A stretch of DNA of 64,000 nucleotides from Pseudomonas kairouanensis (GTDB taxonomy: Bacteria; Pseudomonadota; Gammaproteobacteria; Pseudomonadales; Pseudomonadaceae). The notes beneath the pieces were generated by a model that was given only the letters and a program-made list of their open reading frames with translations, made no database searches and was not told where the DNA came from. The position numbers were made by a program, and so were the translations under genes. The first letter of the stretch is position 1. The number at the start of each line of letters is the position of its first letter. Shown one piece after another: positions 16,311 to 24,180 of this stretch. The DNA lies in the NCBI RefSeq assembly GCF_004682055.1, contig NZ_QUZU01000027.1, forward strand, positions 25,530-89,529, given 5' to 3'.

Positions 16311-16520
16311 ATGGAAGACACCGACCTGCAAGCGCTGATGGCCAGACTCGAATTGCTAATTACTCGGGTCGAGCAACTTAAGAGTCAAAACGGACTCCTA
16401 CTAGCTCAGGAAAAAACCTGGCGCGAGGAACGCGCTCACCTCATTGAAAAAAACGAAATCGCCCGGCGTAAGGTCGAATCGATGATTTCGCGCCTGAAGG
16501 CCCTGGAGCAAGACTCATGA
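16311..16520 (+). CDS. Small coiled-coil protein, TIGR02449 family (ZapB-like in form)
   Basis: The 69-residue product is an almost continuous amphipathic helix with heptad-like Leu/Ile spacing (LQALMARLELLITRVEQLKSQN, AQEKTWREERAHLIEKNE, ARRKVESMISRLKALEQ) and no other domain. It matches the small TIGR02449 family found next to zapA in gammaproteobacteria. Its stop overlaps the zapA start by 4 bases (ATGA), so the two proteins are translationally coupled, and a role in the Z-ring together with ZapA is a reasonable inference. Start ATG 16311 is chosen because upstream in-frame sequence does not look coding. Confidence 0.88.
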   Translation: MEDTDLQALMARLELLITRVEQLKSQNGLLLAQEKTWREERAHLIEKNEIARRKVESMISRLKALEQDS

Positions 16521-16834
16521 GTTCAAGCAATAGCGTCACCGTGCAGATCCTCGACAAAGAGTATTCGATCATCTGCCCCCAGGAAGAGCGCAACAACCTG
16601 GTGAGCGCCGCCCGCTACCTGGATGGCAAGATGCGCGAGATCCGCAGCAGCGGCAAAGTGATCGGCGCCGACCGTATTGCCGTGATGGCCGCGTTGAATA
16701 TCACCCACGACCTGCTGCATAAGCAGGAACGCCCGGACGTGCAGGCCAGCGGGTCGACGCGTGAGCAGGTGCGTGACCTGCTGGACCGTGTCGATCTGGT
16801 GCTTTCCAGCGATTCAGACGCACCCAAGGGCTGA
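16517..16834 (+). CDS. zapA: Cell division protein ZapA
   Basis: The 105-residue protein has the ZapA layout: an N-terminal globular domain (VTVQILDKEYSIICPQEERNNLVSAARYLDGKMREI) and a C-terminal coiled coil (about 70-105). ZapA cross-links FtsZ filaments and promotes Z-ring assembly. It is coupled to the upstream coiled-coil gene and followed by 6S RNA and the 5-formyl-THF cyclo-ligase gene, the conserved gammaproteobacterial order. Confidence 0.95.
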   Translation: MSSSNSVTVQILDKEYSIICPQEERNNLVSAARYLDGKMREIRSSGKVIGADRIAVMAALNITHDLLHKQERPDVQASGSTREQVRDLLDRVDLVLSSDSDAPKG

Positions 16835-16859
16835 TTGCCGTGAGTGTTTAAGGTATACT
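16831..16859 (+). promoter_or_regulatory. Promoter of 6S RNA
   Basis: A -10 element TATACT (16854-16859) lies 5-7 bases upstream of the expected 6S RNA 5' end. A weak -35 (CTGATT, 16831-16836) is at 17-bp spacing and overlaps the zapA stop codon. Confidence 0.6.
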
Positions 16860-16863
16860 CGCC

Positions 16864-17050
16864 CCACTCCCTGGCGTGTTTGCCAGTCGGCGATGTCCCT
16901 GAGCCGATTCGCACTACCCTGGAAGTTGCACGTTGGGCTGGTGTGCATGTCCGCTAGACGGAAAGCCTTAAAGCCTACTGCTTCTTCCACCTTGAACTTT
17001 CGGGTTCAAGGGCTAAGTCGACAGCGGCTCTGTCGGGGAGCCTGAATTCC
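16864..17050 (+). ncRNA. ssrS: 6S RNA
   Basis: The segment between zapA and the cyclo-ligase gene has the 6S signature. Conserved blocks are CCCTGAGCCGATTCG near the 5' end, GGAAAGCCTTAAAGCC, the ACCTTGAACTTTCGGGTTCA hairpin, and a 3' end CGGGGAGCCTGAATTCC like the E. coli terminus. The 5' and 3' CTCCC/GGGAG arms can close the long stem. 6S RNA mimics an open promoter and sequesters sigma70 RNA polymerase in stationary phase. The ends are estimated from homology and may be off by a few bases. Confidence 0.92.
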
Positions 17051-17057
17051 CAAACTC

Positions 17058-17086
17058 AATGCCAGTCCTCGGACTGGCATTGTTTT
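17058..17086 (+). terminator. Terminator-like hairpin between ssrS and the cyclo-ligase gene
   Basis: A perfect 11-bp stem AATGCCAGTCC / GGACTGGCATT with a two-base loop is followed by GTTTTA. It lies 8 bases after the 6S 3' end and 15 bases before the next ATG, so it can separate 6S RNA from the downstream message or mark a processing point. Confidence 0.8.
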
Positions 17087-17100
17087 ATGAGCCAAAAACC

Positions 17101-17715
17101 ATGACCGAACCTGCGCCGCTTTCCCGTCCGCAACTTCGACGCATGTTGCGCAAGGCCCGCCGTGCTCTTACGCCGAGCGAGCAGCGCAAGGCCGCCCACG
17201 GCCTGTATCGGCAACTGGCACAGCACCCGCTGTTTCGCCGGGCCAAACATATTTCCCTATACCTACCGACGGACGGTGAAATCGACCCGCGCCTGCTGCT
17301 GCGTGCTGCCCAGCGCCGGGGCAAGGCCACCTACCTGCCGGTGCTCAGCGCCTGGCCACGGACCAAGATGGTGTTCCAGCGCGTGCGCCCCGGTGAAAAG
17401 CTGCTGCCCAACCGCTTTCGCATTCTTGAACCACGGGTAAACATCAGCCGGCAACGCAAGGTGTGGGCGCTGGACCTGGTGCTGCTACCGTTGGTGGGGT
17501 TCGATGAGACGGGTGGGCGCCTGGGGATGGGCGGCGGGTTCTACGACCGCAGCCTCGCCTACCTGGCGCGGCGCCAGAGCTGGCGCAAGCCGACGTTGCT
17601 GGGCCTGGCCCACGAATGTCAGAAAGTCGAGCAGCTGGTGCAGGCGAGTTGGGATGTGCCGTTGGTGGGCACCGTCACCGATAAGGGTTGGTACATCGCG
17701 CAGACGCCGCAATAA
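17101..17715 (+). CDS. 5-formyltetrahydrofolate cyclo-ligase
   Basis: The 204-residue protein belongs to the YgfA/MTHFS family. It has RRMLRKARRALTPSEQRKAA at the N-terminus, the basic loop ISLYLPTDGEIDPRLLLR, and the C-terminal substrate motif VGFDETGGRLGMGGGFYDRSLAYL. It converts 5-formyl-THF to 5,10-methenyl-THF with ATP. The position after ssrS is conserved with E. coli. An earlier in-frame ATG (17059) lies inside the hairpin and is unlikely to be used, so ATG 17101 is chosen. Confidence 0.95.
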   Translation: MTEPAPLSRPQLRRMLRKARRALTPSEQRKAAHGLYRQLAQHPLFRRAKHISLYLPTDGEIDPRLLLRAAQRRGKATYLPVLSAWPRTKMVFQRVRPGEKLLPNRFRILEPRVNISRQRKVWALDLVLLPLVGFDETGGRLGMGGGFYDRSLAYLARRQSWRKPTLLGLAHECQKVEQLVQASWDVPLVGTVTDKGWYIAQTPQ

Positions 17716-17736
17716 AAGCGGCGCCTGGAAGAAGGG

Positions 17737-17886
17737 TCAGCGTTTGAACGGTTGCGGCTGTTGCTGGGTCAGTTCAACGGGAGCATCGGTCTTGTTCGAC
17801 CACAAGCTTTGCGCATACCCGGTGGTCACGACGCCCAGACCAAACAAAATAACCAAAATCCATAGTAAATCCGGTTTACGTTGCAT
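17737..17886 (-). CDS. 49-residue single-pass membrane microprotein
   Basis: The minus strand encodes a 49-residue protein with an excellent ribosome binding site (AAGGGGGG about 6 bases before ATG 17886). A short basic N-terminus (MQRKPD) is followed by one hydrophobic span (about residues 7-24, LLWILVILFGLGVVTTGY) and a polar Gln/Pro-rich tail ending in Lys-Arg. The arrangement suggests an inner-membrane protein with a small periplasmic tail. It is convergent with the cyclo-ligase gene, ending 22 bases after it. I do not recognise a function. Confidence 0.78.
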   Translation of the reverse strand: MQRKPDLLWILVILFGLGVVTTGYAQSLWSNKTDAPVELTQQQPQPFKR

Positions 17887-18014
17887 CGATTGCCCCCCTT
17901 CAGGCACCTCGTACACGATGACAACAACGTTCCAAAGTAGTCCGTTGCAGCTGCGTCAAGCTTTAAAAGCCGGCATTCTGCGGTAACGTGAACCAACACG
18001 CAAACCTTGGCGCC

Positions 18015-18029
18015 AACCGACTGTCGGTT
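18015..18029. promoter_or_regulatory. 15-bp palindrome upstream of the EVE-domain gene
   Basis: AACCGAC-T-GTCGGTT is a perfect 7+1+7 inverted repeat 52 bases upstream of the EVE gene start. It could be an operator or a short hairpin; no regulator is identified. Confidence 0.35.
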
Positions 18030-18081
18030 TGTCATTAAATTGCCAGACAACTTGCCCACTGCCTTTTTCAGGAGCCCAAAA

Positions 18082-18531
18082 ATGGCCTACTGGCTGATGA
18101 AATCCGAGCCCGACGAACTCTCCATCAAAGGCCTGGAAAAGCTCGGCCAAGCGCGCTGGGATGGGGTGCGCAATTACCAGGCGCGCAACTTTCTGCGCGC
18201 CATGGCCGAGGGTGACGAGTTTTTCTTCTATCACTCCAGCTGCCCCGAGCCAGGGATTGCCGGCATCGGCAAAATCATCAAGGCGGCTTACCCGGACCCC
18301 ACTGCCCTGGAACCGCAAAGCCATTATTTCGACGCCAAGGCCAGCGCGGAGAAAAACCCGTGGAGCGCCATTGATGTGGCGCACGTCAAAACCTTCCCCA
18401 AGGTGCTGGGCCTGGGCTACCTGAAACAACAAACGGCGCTCGCCGAATTGCCCTTGGTGCAAAAAGGCAGCCGGCTTTCGGTGATGCCTGTGACTGCCGA
18501 ACAATGGGCAGCCGTGCTCCAACTGCGTTAA
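18082..18531 (+). CDS. EVE domain-containing protein (thymocyte nuclear protein 1-like)
   Basis: The 149-residue protein is a single EVE domain: MAYWLMKSEPDELSIKGL, WDGVRNYQARNFLRAM, GDEFFFYHSSCPEPGIAGIG and NPWSAIDVAHVKTF. EVE domains are PUA-like modules that bind modified bases in DNA or RNA, and stand-alone bacterial copies have been proposed to act with modification or RNA-processing factors. A ribosome binding site CAGGAG precedes ATG 18082. The gene is a single transcription unit followed by a REP pair. Confidence 0.93.
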   Translation: MAYWLMKSEPDELSIKGLEKLGQARWDGVRNYQARNFLRAMAEGDEFFFYHSSCPEPGIAGIGKIIKAAYPDPTALEPQSHYFDAKASAEKNPWSAIDVAHVKTFPKVLGLGYLKQQTALAELPLVQKGSRLSVMPVTAEQWAAVLQLR

Positions 18532-18634
18532 CTGTAGGAGCGAGCTTGCTCGCGAAAAACGCAAAGTCACCGCGCCCTTACAGACGGACCGCGCTATCGT
18601 TGACGTTTTTCGCGAGCAAGCTCGCTCCTACAGT
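18531..18634. repeat. REP pair with GTAGGAGCGAGCTTGC arms
   Basis: Long inverted arms (ACTGTAGGAGCGAGCTTGCT onward, and its complement ending AGCTCGCTCCTACAGT) enclose a spacer of about 45 bases. The complementarity continues through GCGAAAAACG / CGTTTTTCGC, so each half is about 30 bases. It begins at the EVE stop codon and is a third sequence class of REP in this window. Confidence 0.9.
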
Positions 18635-18707
18635 TCATTTGACCGGCATCAACCGCCCTGGAGCGCCCACCGGTCAAACTAGGACGCTAATGCCGCAGGA
18701 AGCCGCC

Positions 18708-19673
18708 ATGTCGACGAACCACCACATCTCCCGTTTTTTCGCCATCGCATTGATCGCTCTGCTGCTGGGCGCTGGCGGCTTTGGTTACTGGCGCTCCACC
18801 CAGGACCGCCTGCCCGAAGGCCTGAGCATGGGCAACGGCCGCCTGGAATCCACCGAAGTGCAGATCGCCGCCAAGATCCCCGGGCGCCTGGCCGAAGTGC
18901 GCGTGGATGAAGGCGACAAAGTGCTCAAGGGCCAGTTGCTGGCGCGCATGGACACCCGCACCCTCGAAGCCCAACGCGCCCAGGCCGAAGCCGAAGTGCT
19001 GCGTGCCAAGGAAAACTTCGCCGCCGCCGAGGCCAACGTGCAGCTGCGCCAGAGCGAGCAACTGTTGGCCAACCAGGAACTCAAGCGCACCCAGGAGCTG
19101 TACAAACGTGGCTTTGCCAGCACCCAGTTGATCGATCAACAGCAGGCGCGGCAGAACACCGGCAACGCGGCGGTGATCGCTGCGCAAGCCCAGGTCAATT
19201 CGGTCAAGGCCACCATCGGCGCCGCCCAGGCCCAAGTGGCCCAACTCACCAGCGAAATTGATGACAGCAGCCTGCGCGCGCCCATCGACGGGATCATCCA
19301 GCTGCGCCTGGCCGAACCCGGCGAAGTGCTCGGCGCGGGCGGACGCGTTCTCTTGCTGATCGATCCCAATGACCAGTACATGAACCTCTACCTGCCCGCC
19401 TCCGTCACCGGCCGCCTGACCGTCGGCAGCGATGCGCGCATCCTGCTCGACGCCCTGCCCCAGCAACCGCTGCCGGCCAAGATCAGCTTTGTCGCGGCCA
19501 AATCCCAGTTCACCCCCAAGGAAGTGGAAACCCGCGACGAACGCCAGAAGCTGGTGTTTCGCGTCAAACTGCGCCTGACCCAACCCAGTACCGTGCCCCA
19601 GGCCAAGCCCGGTATGCCCGGCGCTGGCTATGTGCGTACGGCTGACATCGACTGGCCGGCCAACCTGCAATGA
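18708..19673 (+). CDS. HlyD family periplasmic adaptor (YhiI-like)
   Basis: The 321-residue membrane fusion protein has one N-terminal anchor (about 11-28) and a lipoyl half-motif (EVQIAAKIPGRLAEVRVDEGDKVLKGQLLARMD). A long Ala/Gln/Glu coiled-coil hairpin follows (about 85-180), then the second lipoyl half (SLRAPIDGIIQLRLAEPGEVLGAGG). It would link the inner-membrane ABC transporter to an outer-membrane channel. Its stop overlaps the next start by 4 bases (ATGA). The order HlyD, double-ATPase fusion, ABC-2 permease matches E. coli yhiI-rbbA-yhhJ. Confidence 0.93.
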   Translation: MSTNHHISRFFAIALIALLLGAGGFGYWRSTQDRLPEGLSMGNGRLESTEVQIAAKIPGRLAEVRVDEGDKVLKGQLLARMDTRTLEAQRAQAEAEVLRAKENFAAAEANVQLRQSEQLLANQELKRTQELYKRGFASTQLIDQQQARQNTGNAAVIAAQAQVNSVKATIGAAQAQVAQLTSEIDDSSLRAPIDGIIQLRLAEPGEVLGAGGRVLLLIDPNDQYMNLYLPASVTGRLTVGSDARILLDALPQQPLPAKISFVAAKSQFTPKEVETRDERQKLVFRVKLRLTQPSTVPQAKPGMPGAGYVRTADIDWPANLQ

Positions 19674-22387
19674 CCGGCCTGGCGCTGCACGCCATCGGCA
19701 TCAACCATCGCTACGGCAAGCAACAGGCACTGCTCGACATCCGCTTCAGCCTGCCGGCCGGCACCCGTTGCGGGTTGATCGGCCCCGATGGCGCAGGCAA
19801 ATCGAGCCTGCTGGGCCTGATCGCAGGGGTTAAAAAGCTTCAGGACGGCCAGTTGGACGTACTGGGTGGCGCCATTGACGACCGGCGCCATCGCAACAGC
19901 CTGTACCCGCGCATCGCCTTCATGCCCCAAGGCCTGGGTGGCAACCTGTACCCCGAGTTGTCCATCAACGAAAACATCCGTTTCTTCGCCACCCTGTTCG
20001 GCTTGTCCAAGGATGAGTGCGACCAGCGCATGCACAACCTGCTGCTGGCCACCGACCTTGCGCGCTTTGACGAGCGCCCGGCGGGCAAACTTTCCGGCGG
20101 TATGAAACAAAAGCTCGGCCTGTGCTGCGCGCTGATCCACGACCCGGACCTGCTGATCCTCGACGAACCCACCACCGGGGTCGATCCGCTGTCCCGCCGC
20201 CGCTTCTGGGAACTGGTCGAAAGCGTACGCAATGAGCGCCCGCAACTGACGCTACTGGTGGCCACGGCCTACATGGAGGAAGCCGAGCAATTCGAACACT
20301 GCCTGATGCTCGATCGCGGCAAGCTGATCGCCGACGGCCTCACCCGCGACCTGGCTGCGGCCACACCCAGCGGCAAACTCGATGAGGCGTTCACCCACTT
20401 CCAGGGCGACAGCGCCCACGACAGCCAGCCTTTGGTGATCCCGCCGCGCGCAAGCACCAACCGCGACATCGCCATCGAGGCCCACGACCTGACCCTGCGC
20501 TTTGGCGACTTCACGGCGGTCAACAAGGTCAGTTTCGCCATTGGCCGGGGCGAGATCTTTGGGTTTCTCGGCTCCAACGGCTGCGGCAAGACCACCACCA
20601 TGAAAGTCCTCACCGGCTTGATGCCCGCCACCGAAGGCAGTGCGAAGCTGCTGGGCAACCCGGTGAACGCCAAGGACCTGGCCACCCGCAAGCGCGTGGG
20701 CTTCATGTCGCAGAGCTTCTCGTTGTACGGCGAACTCAGCGTGCGCCAGAACCTGGTGCTGCATGCGCAACTGTTTGACCTGCCCAAGACCGACAGCGGC
20801 CCACGTATCGATGAGTTGATCCAGCGGTTTGACCTCGGTGAAGTTGCCGAGCAACCGTCTGGCGAATTACCCCTGGGCCTGCGCCAACGCCTGTCACTGG
20901 CGGTGGCGGTGCTGCATCGCCCGGAAGTGCTGATCCTGGACGAGCCCACCTCAGGCGTCGACCCGGCGGCGCGGGATGATTTCTGGCGGCTGCTGATCGA
21001 GCTGTCCCGCGAGCAAGGCGTGACGATTTTCCTGTCTACCCACTTTATGAACGAAGCCCAGCGCTGCGACCGCATCTCGCTGATGCACGCCGGCAAGGTG
21101 CTGGCCTGCGACACGCCACACGCGCTGCAACAGCAGTTCCAGGGCGACACGCTTGAGGCGGCATTCGTCACCTGCCTGGAACAAGCCCAAGGTGAACCCG
21201 AACCCCAGGCGCCCGCCACCACGGTCAACCAAACCACTGCACCGCCCGTGAGCAAACGCGGTTTCAGCCTGGCCCGCCTGCTGGCCGTGGCCAGCCGTGA
21301 AGGCAAGGAGTTGCTGCGAGACAAAGTGCGCATGGCCTTCGCCCTGCTGGGAGCGCTGTTCATGATGGTGATCTTTGGCTACGGCATTTCCCTGGATGTG
21401 GAAAACCTGGCCTTCGCCGTCTACGACCAGGACCAGACCCCGCAGAGCCGCGCCTACCTTGAGGCGTTCCGCAGTTCGCGCTATTTCGCCGAGCAGTCCC
21501 CGATCCAGAACGCCAACGAACTGCACCGGCGCCTGCAACGCTCGGAAATCAAACTGGCGGTGGAAATCCCGCCGGGCTTTGGCCGCGACCTGTACGCCGG
21601 TCGCCAACCCAGCGTCGCGGCGTGGCTCGACGGCGGCATGCCGTTTCGCGCAGAAACCAGCCGCAACTACGTCGAGGCCGTGCACCAGGGCAACCTTCAA
21701 CAACTGGCCGAACTGAGCAGCCTACCTCGCAGCAGCCAAGGCGCGGCCCAGTTGGAAACGCGCTTTCGCTACAACCAGGACGTGGTCAGTGTGAATGCCA
21801 TCGGCCCCGGCGTAATGGCGCTGATCCTGGCGTTTATCCCGGCAATGCTCACGGCCCTGGGCATCGTGCGCGAAAAGGAGCTGGGCTCGATCACCAACTT
21901 CTACGCCACGCCCCTGACCCGCCTGGAGTTCCTGCTGGGTAAACAGGCGCCGTACCTGGCGGTAAGCCTGGTCAACCTGGCCCTGCTGGTGGCGATGAAC
22001 CGCTGGCTCTTTGGCGTGCCGTTCAAGGGCAGCGGTATGACCCTGGCGTTCGGCGGCCTGCTGTACGTGCTGGCCACCACCAGCATGGGCCTGCTGATTT
22101 CCGCGTTCACCCGCACCCAGATCGCGGCGATCCTGGGCACCATGATCATCACCAGCCTGCCGACCATCCAGTTTTCCGGGCTGATCGTGCCGCGCTCGTC
22201 TCTGGAAGGCGCGGCCGCACTGATGGGCATGCTGTTTCCGGCGGGGCATTTCCTTGATATTGCGGTAGGCACCTTCACCAAAGCCCTGGACCTGCGCCAG
22301 TTATGGCCGCAGTGCCTGGCGTTGTTCGGGTTCTTTGTCGGGTTCACCGGGCTGAGCCTGGTCATGCTCAAGAAGCAGGAGGCCTGA
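19670..22387 (+). CDS. ABC transporter with two ATPase domains fused to an ABC-2 permease (RbbA-like)
   Basis: The 905-residue protein carries two nucleotide-binding domains and a membrane domain. NBD1 has Walker A GPDGAGKSS (38-46), signature LSGGMKQKL and Walker B LLILDEPTTGVD. NBD2 has Walker A GSNGCGKTT (about 301), Walker B VLILDEPTSGVD (about 421) and a degenerate signature, SGELPLGLRQRLSL instead of LSGGQ. The C-terminal third (about 545-905) is an ABC-2 permease with six membrane segments. E. coli RbbA is of similar size and has been described as ribosome-associated, but the operon context supports export. It is translationally coupled on both sides. Confidence 0.93.
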   Translation: MTGLALHAIGINHRYGKQQALLDIRFSLPAGTRCGLIGPDGAGKSSLLGLIAGVKKLQDGQLDVLGGAIDDRRHRNSLYPRIAFMPQGLGGNLYPELSINENIRFFATLFGLSKDECDQRMHNLLLATDLARFDERPAGKLSGGMKQKLGLCCALIHDPDLLILDEPTTGVDPLSRRRFWELVESVRNERPQLTLLVATAYMEEAEQFEHCLMLDRGKLIADGLTRDLAAATPSGKLDEAFTHFQGDSAHDSQPLVIPPRASTNRDIAIEAHDLTLRFGDFTAVNKVSFAIGRGEIFGFLGSNGCGKTTTMKVLTGLMPATEGSAKLLGNPVNAKDLATRKRVGFMSQSFSLYGELSVRQNLVLHAQLFDLPKTDSGPRIDELIQRFDLGEVAEQPSGELPLGLRQRLSLAVAVLHRPEVLILDEPTSGVDPAARDDFWRLLIELSREQGVTIFLSTHFMNEAQRCDRISLMHAGKVLACDTPHALQQQFQGDTLEAAFVTCLEQAQGEPEPQAPATTVNQTTAPPVSKRGFSLARLLAVASREGKELLRDKVRMAFALLGALFMMVIFGYGISLDVENLAFAVYDQDQTPQSRAYLEAFRSSRYFAEQSPIQNANELHRRLQRSEIKLAVEIPPGFGRDLYAGRQPSVAAWLDGGMPFRAETSRNYVEAVHQGNLQQLAELSSLPRSSQGAAQLETRFRYNQDVVSVNAIGPGVMALILAFIPAMLTALGIVREKELGSITNFYATPLTRLEFLLGKQAPYLAVSLVNLALLVAMNRWLFGVPFKGSGMTLAFGGLLYVLATTSMGLLISAFTRTQIAAILGTMIITSLPTIQFSGLIVPRSSLEGAAALMGMLFPAGHFLDIAVGTFTKALDLRQLWPQCLALFGFFVGFTGLSLVMLKKQEA

Positions 22388-23505
22388 TGCCTAAGTTCGC
22401 CCACATCCTACGGCTAGGCCTCAAGGAATTGACCAGCCTGCGCCACGACAGCGTGCTGCTGCTGTTTCTGTTCTACGCCTTCACGGTGGCCATCTATATG
22501 CCGGCGGCCGGTTCGGTGATCGGTGTGCACAACGCCAGCGTGGCGTTTATCGATGAAGACCACAGTGCGCTCTCGCGCCAGATGGCCGAAGCACTGCAGC
22601 CGCCCGAGTTTCAACCCCCCGTGCCATTGGCGTATGACCAGCTGGACAAGGTCATGGACAGCGGCGAATACACCTTCGTGATCAACGTACCGGCGAACTT
22701 CCAGGCCGATCTGCTGGCCGGGCGCCAACCGGGCGTGCAGGTGAACGTGGATGCCACGGCGATGAGCCAGGCGTTTATGGGCGCGGGGTATATCGGGCGG
22801 ATTTTCCAGCGAGAGCTGCTGGCGTATGGCGGCCAGGCCGATGCCACCAGCCATGCACCCGCGCTGCTCACCACCCGCGCGTTGTTCAATACCAACCTGG
22901 AAGGCGGCTGGTTTTTGGCCGTGATCCAGATCGTCAACAACATCACCATCCTTGCCATCGTGCTCACCGGCACCGCGTTGCTGCGTGAGCGCGAGCACGG
23001 CACCCTCGACCATTTGCTGGTGCTGCCACTCACCGCGCTGGAGATCATGCTGGCGAAAATCTGGAGCAACATGCTGGTGGTGGTGTTGTGTACCTGGGTG
23101 TCGCTGGAGGTGGTGGTCAAGGGCTTGCTGGGTGTGCCTTTGGCAGGGTCGCTGAGCCTGTTCCTGTTGGTGACGGCGCTGTATCTGTTTGCCAGTACGG
23201 CGCTGGGCATCTTCCTGGCCACCCTCGCCCGCTCGACGCCTCAGTTCGGCTTGTTGGCGATCCCGGTGATTATCCCGATGCTGTTGTTGTCAGGCGGCAG
23301 TACGCCATTGGACAGCATGCCCGAGTGGTTGCAGTGGGTGATGCAGGGGTCGCCGTCGACGCACTTTGTGAGCTTGAGCGCGGCGATTCTGTTTCGGGAT
23401 GCGGGGGTTGGCGTGGTGTGGCCGGATTTGCTGGCGTTGGCGGGGATTGGGTTGGTGTTTTTCCTGGTGGCGTTGGCGCGGTTCAGGAAGAGTTTGGCCT
23501 CTTGA
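22387..23505 (+). CDS. ABC-2 type permease (YhhJ-like)
   Basis: The 372-residue protein has the ABC-2 permease layout: one N-terminal span (about 22-42), a large periplasmic loop, then five C-terminal spans (about 175-370) with the conserved LLREREHGTLDHLLVLPLTALEIMLAKIW segment. It starts inside the stop codon of the upstream gene (TGATG). With the HlyD adaptor and the RbbA-like fusion it should form a tripartite exporter; the substrate is unknown. Confidence 0.93.
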   Translation: MPKFAHILRLGLKELTSLRHDSVLLLFLFYAFTVAIYMPAAGSVIGVHNASVAFIDEDHSALSRQMAEALQPPEFQPPVPLAYDQLDKVMDSGEYTFVINVPANFQADLLAGRQPGVQVNVDATAMSQAFMGAGYIGRIFQRELLAYGGQADATSHAPALLTTRALFNTNLEGGWFLAVIQIVNNITILAIVLTGTALLREREHGTLDHLLVLPLTALEIMLAKIWSNMLVVVLCTWVSLEVVVKGLLGVPLAGSLSLFLLVTALYLFASTALGIFLATLARSTPQFGLLAIPVIIPMLLLSGGSTPLDSMPEWLQWVMQGSPSTHFVSLSAAILFRDAGVGVVWPDLLALAGIGLVFFLVALARFRKSLAS

Positions 23506-23523
23506 GGTGACTGTCAGGGCCAC

Positions 23524-23605
23524 TTCGCGAGCAAGCCCGCTCCCACAGTTGGCCGCGTTTCAACATGAAAATGCGATCGAATGTGGGAGCGGGCTTGCTC
23601 GCGAA
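23524..23605. repeat. REP pair in reversed (tail-out) orientation
   Basis: Left arm TTCGCGAGCAAGCCCGCTCC (23524 onward, ending CCACA) and right arm TGTGGGAGCGGGCTTGCTCG (23582 onward) are perfect complements over 24 bases with a 34-base spacer. Their order is the reverse of the REPIN at 25179, where the TGTGGGAG arm comes first. Confidence 0.9.
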
Positions 23606-23623
23606 TGGCGCGAAGCGCCGCCG

Positions 23624-24031
23624 TTACTGAATGATCAGGTTGTTGAACAACAGGTCTTCCACCACCGGCTTGCCGGTTTCGTCATTCATCACTTGCTGGG
23701 TCTGTTTCAGGGCTTCCTGGCGCAGTTTCTCTTTGCCTTCCACCGTGCTCATGGTCTCGTTGGTCTGCTGGGTGAACAGCGCCACCAGTTGGTTGCGGAT
23801 CAACGCGTCGTTGGCTTTGACCGCAGCGGCCGCTTCGGGGCCGGTCACGCGCAGGGCGATGTCGGCCTTGAACACCTTGAGTTTCGCGGTGCCGTCCAGG
23901 CCATAGTTACCCACGAACGGCGGGCTGAGGCTGATGTAGCTGATCTTCGGCGCCTCGCCTTCTTTGGCCTCTTCGGCCTGGGCTGCCATCGGCAAGGTCA
24001 GGGCCAGCATCAACAGGATCCACGCTTTCAC
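23624..24031 (-). CDS. FliL-like secreted protein
   Basis: The 135-residue protein begins with a signal peptide or anchor (MKAWILLMLALTLPMAAQA). Its C-terminal domain resembles FliL (YISLSPPFVGNYGLDGTAKLKVFKADIALRV, IRNQLVALFTQQTNETMSTVEGKEKLRQEAL). FliL proteins sit at the flagellar stator, but this copy lies far from any flagellar gene and has a cleavable-looking leader, so it may have another envelope role. It is divergent from the quinone oxidoreductase gene. Confidence 0.82.
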   Translation of the reverse strand: MKAWILLMLALTLPMAAQAEEAKEGEAPKISYISLSPPFVGNYGLDGTAKLKVFKADIALRVTGPEAAAAVKANDALIRNQLVALFTQQTNETMSTVEGKEKLRQEALKQTQQVMNDETGKPVVEDLLFNNLIIQ

Positions 24032-24180
24032 AGTTCATTCCTCTCATTCGGTGGCCAGTAGCATAACGCTAGCAAGGCTGAGTACAAGCTTATGGCGACT
24101 TATCAGGCCGGGGCATGCTCGTTGACCCACTCGCCTACCCTCCTACACTTATCGGCCACGACGCCAAAAGGAATAGTCCG

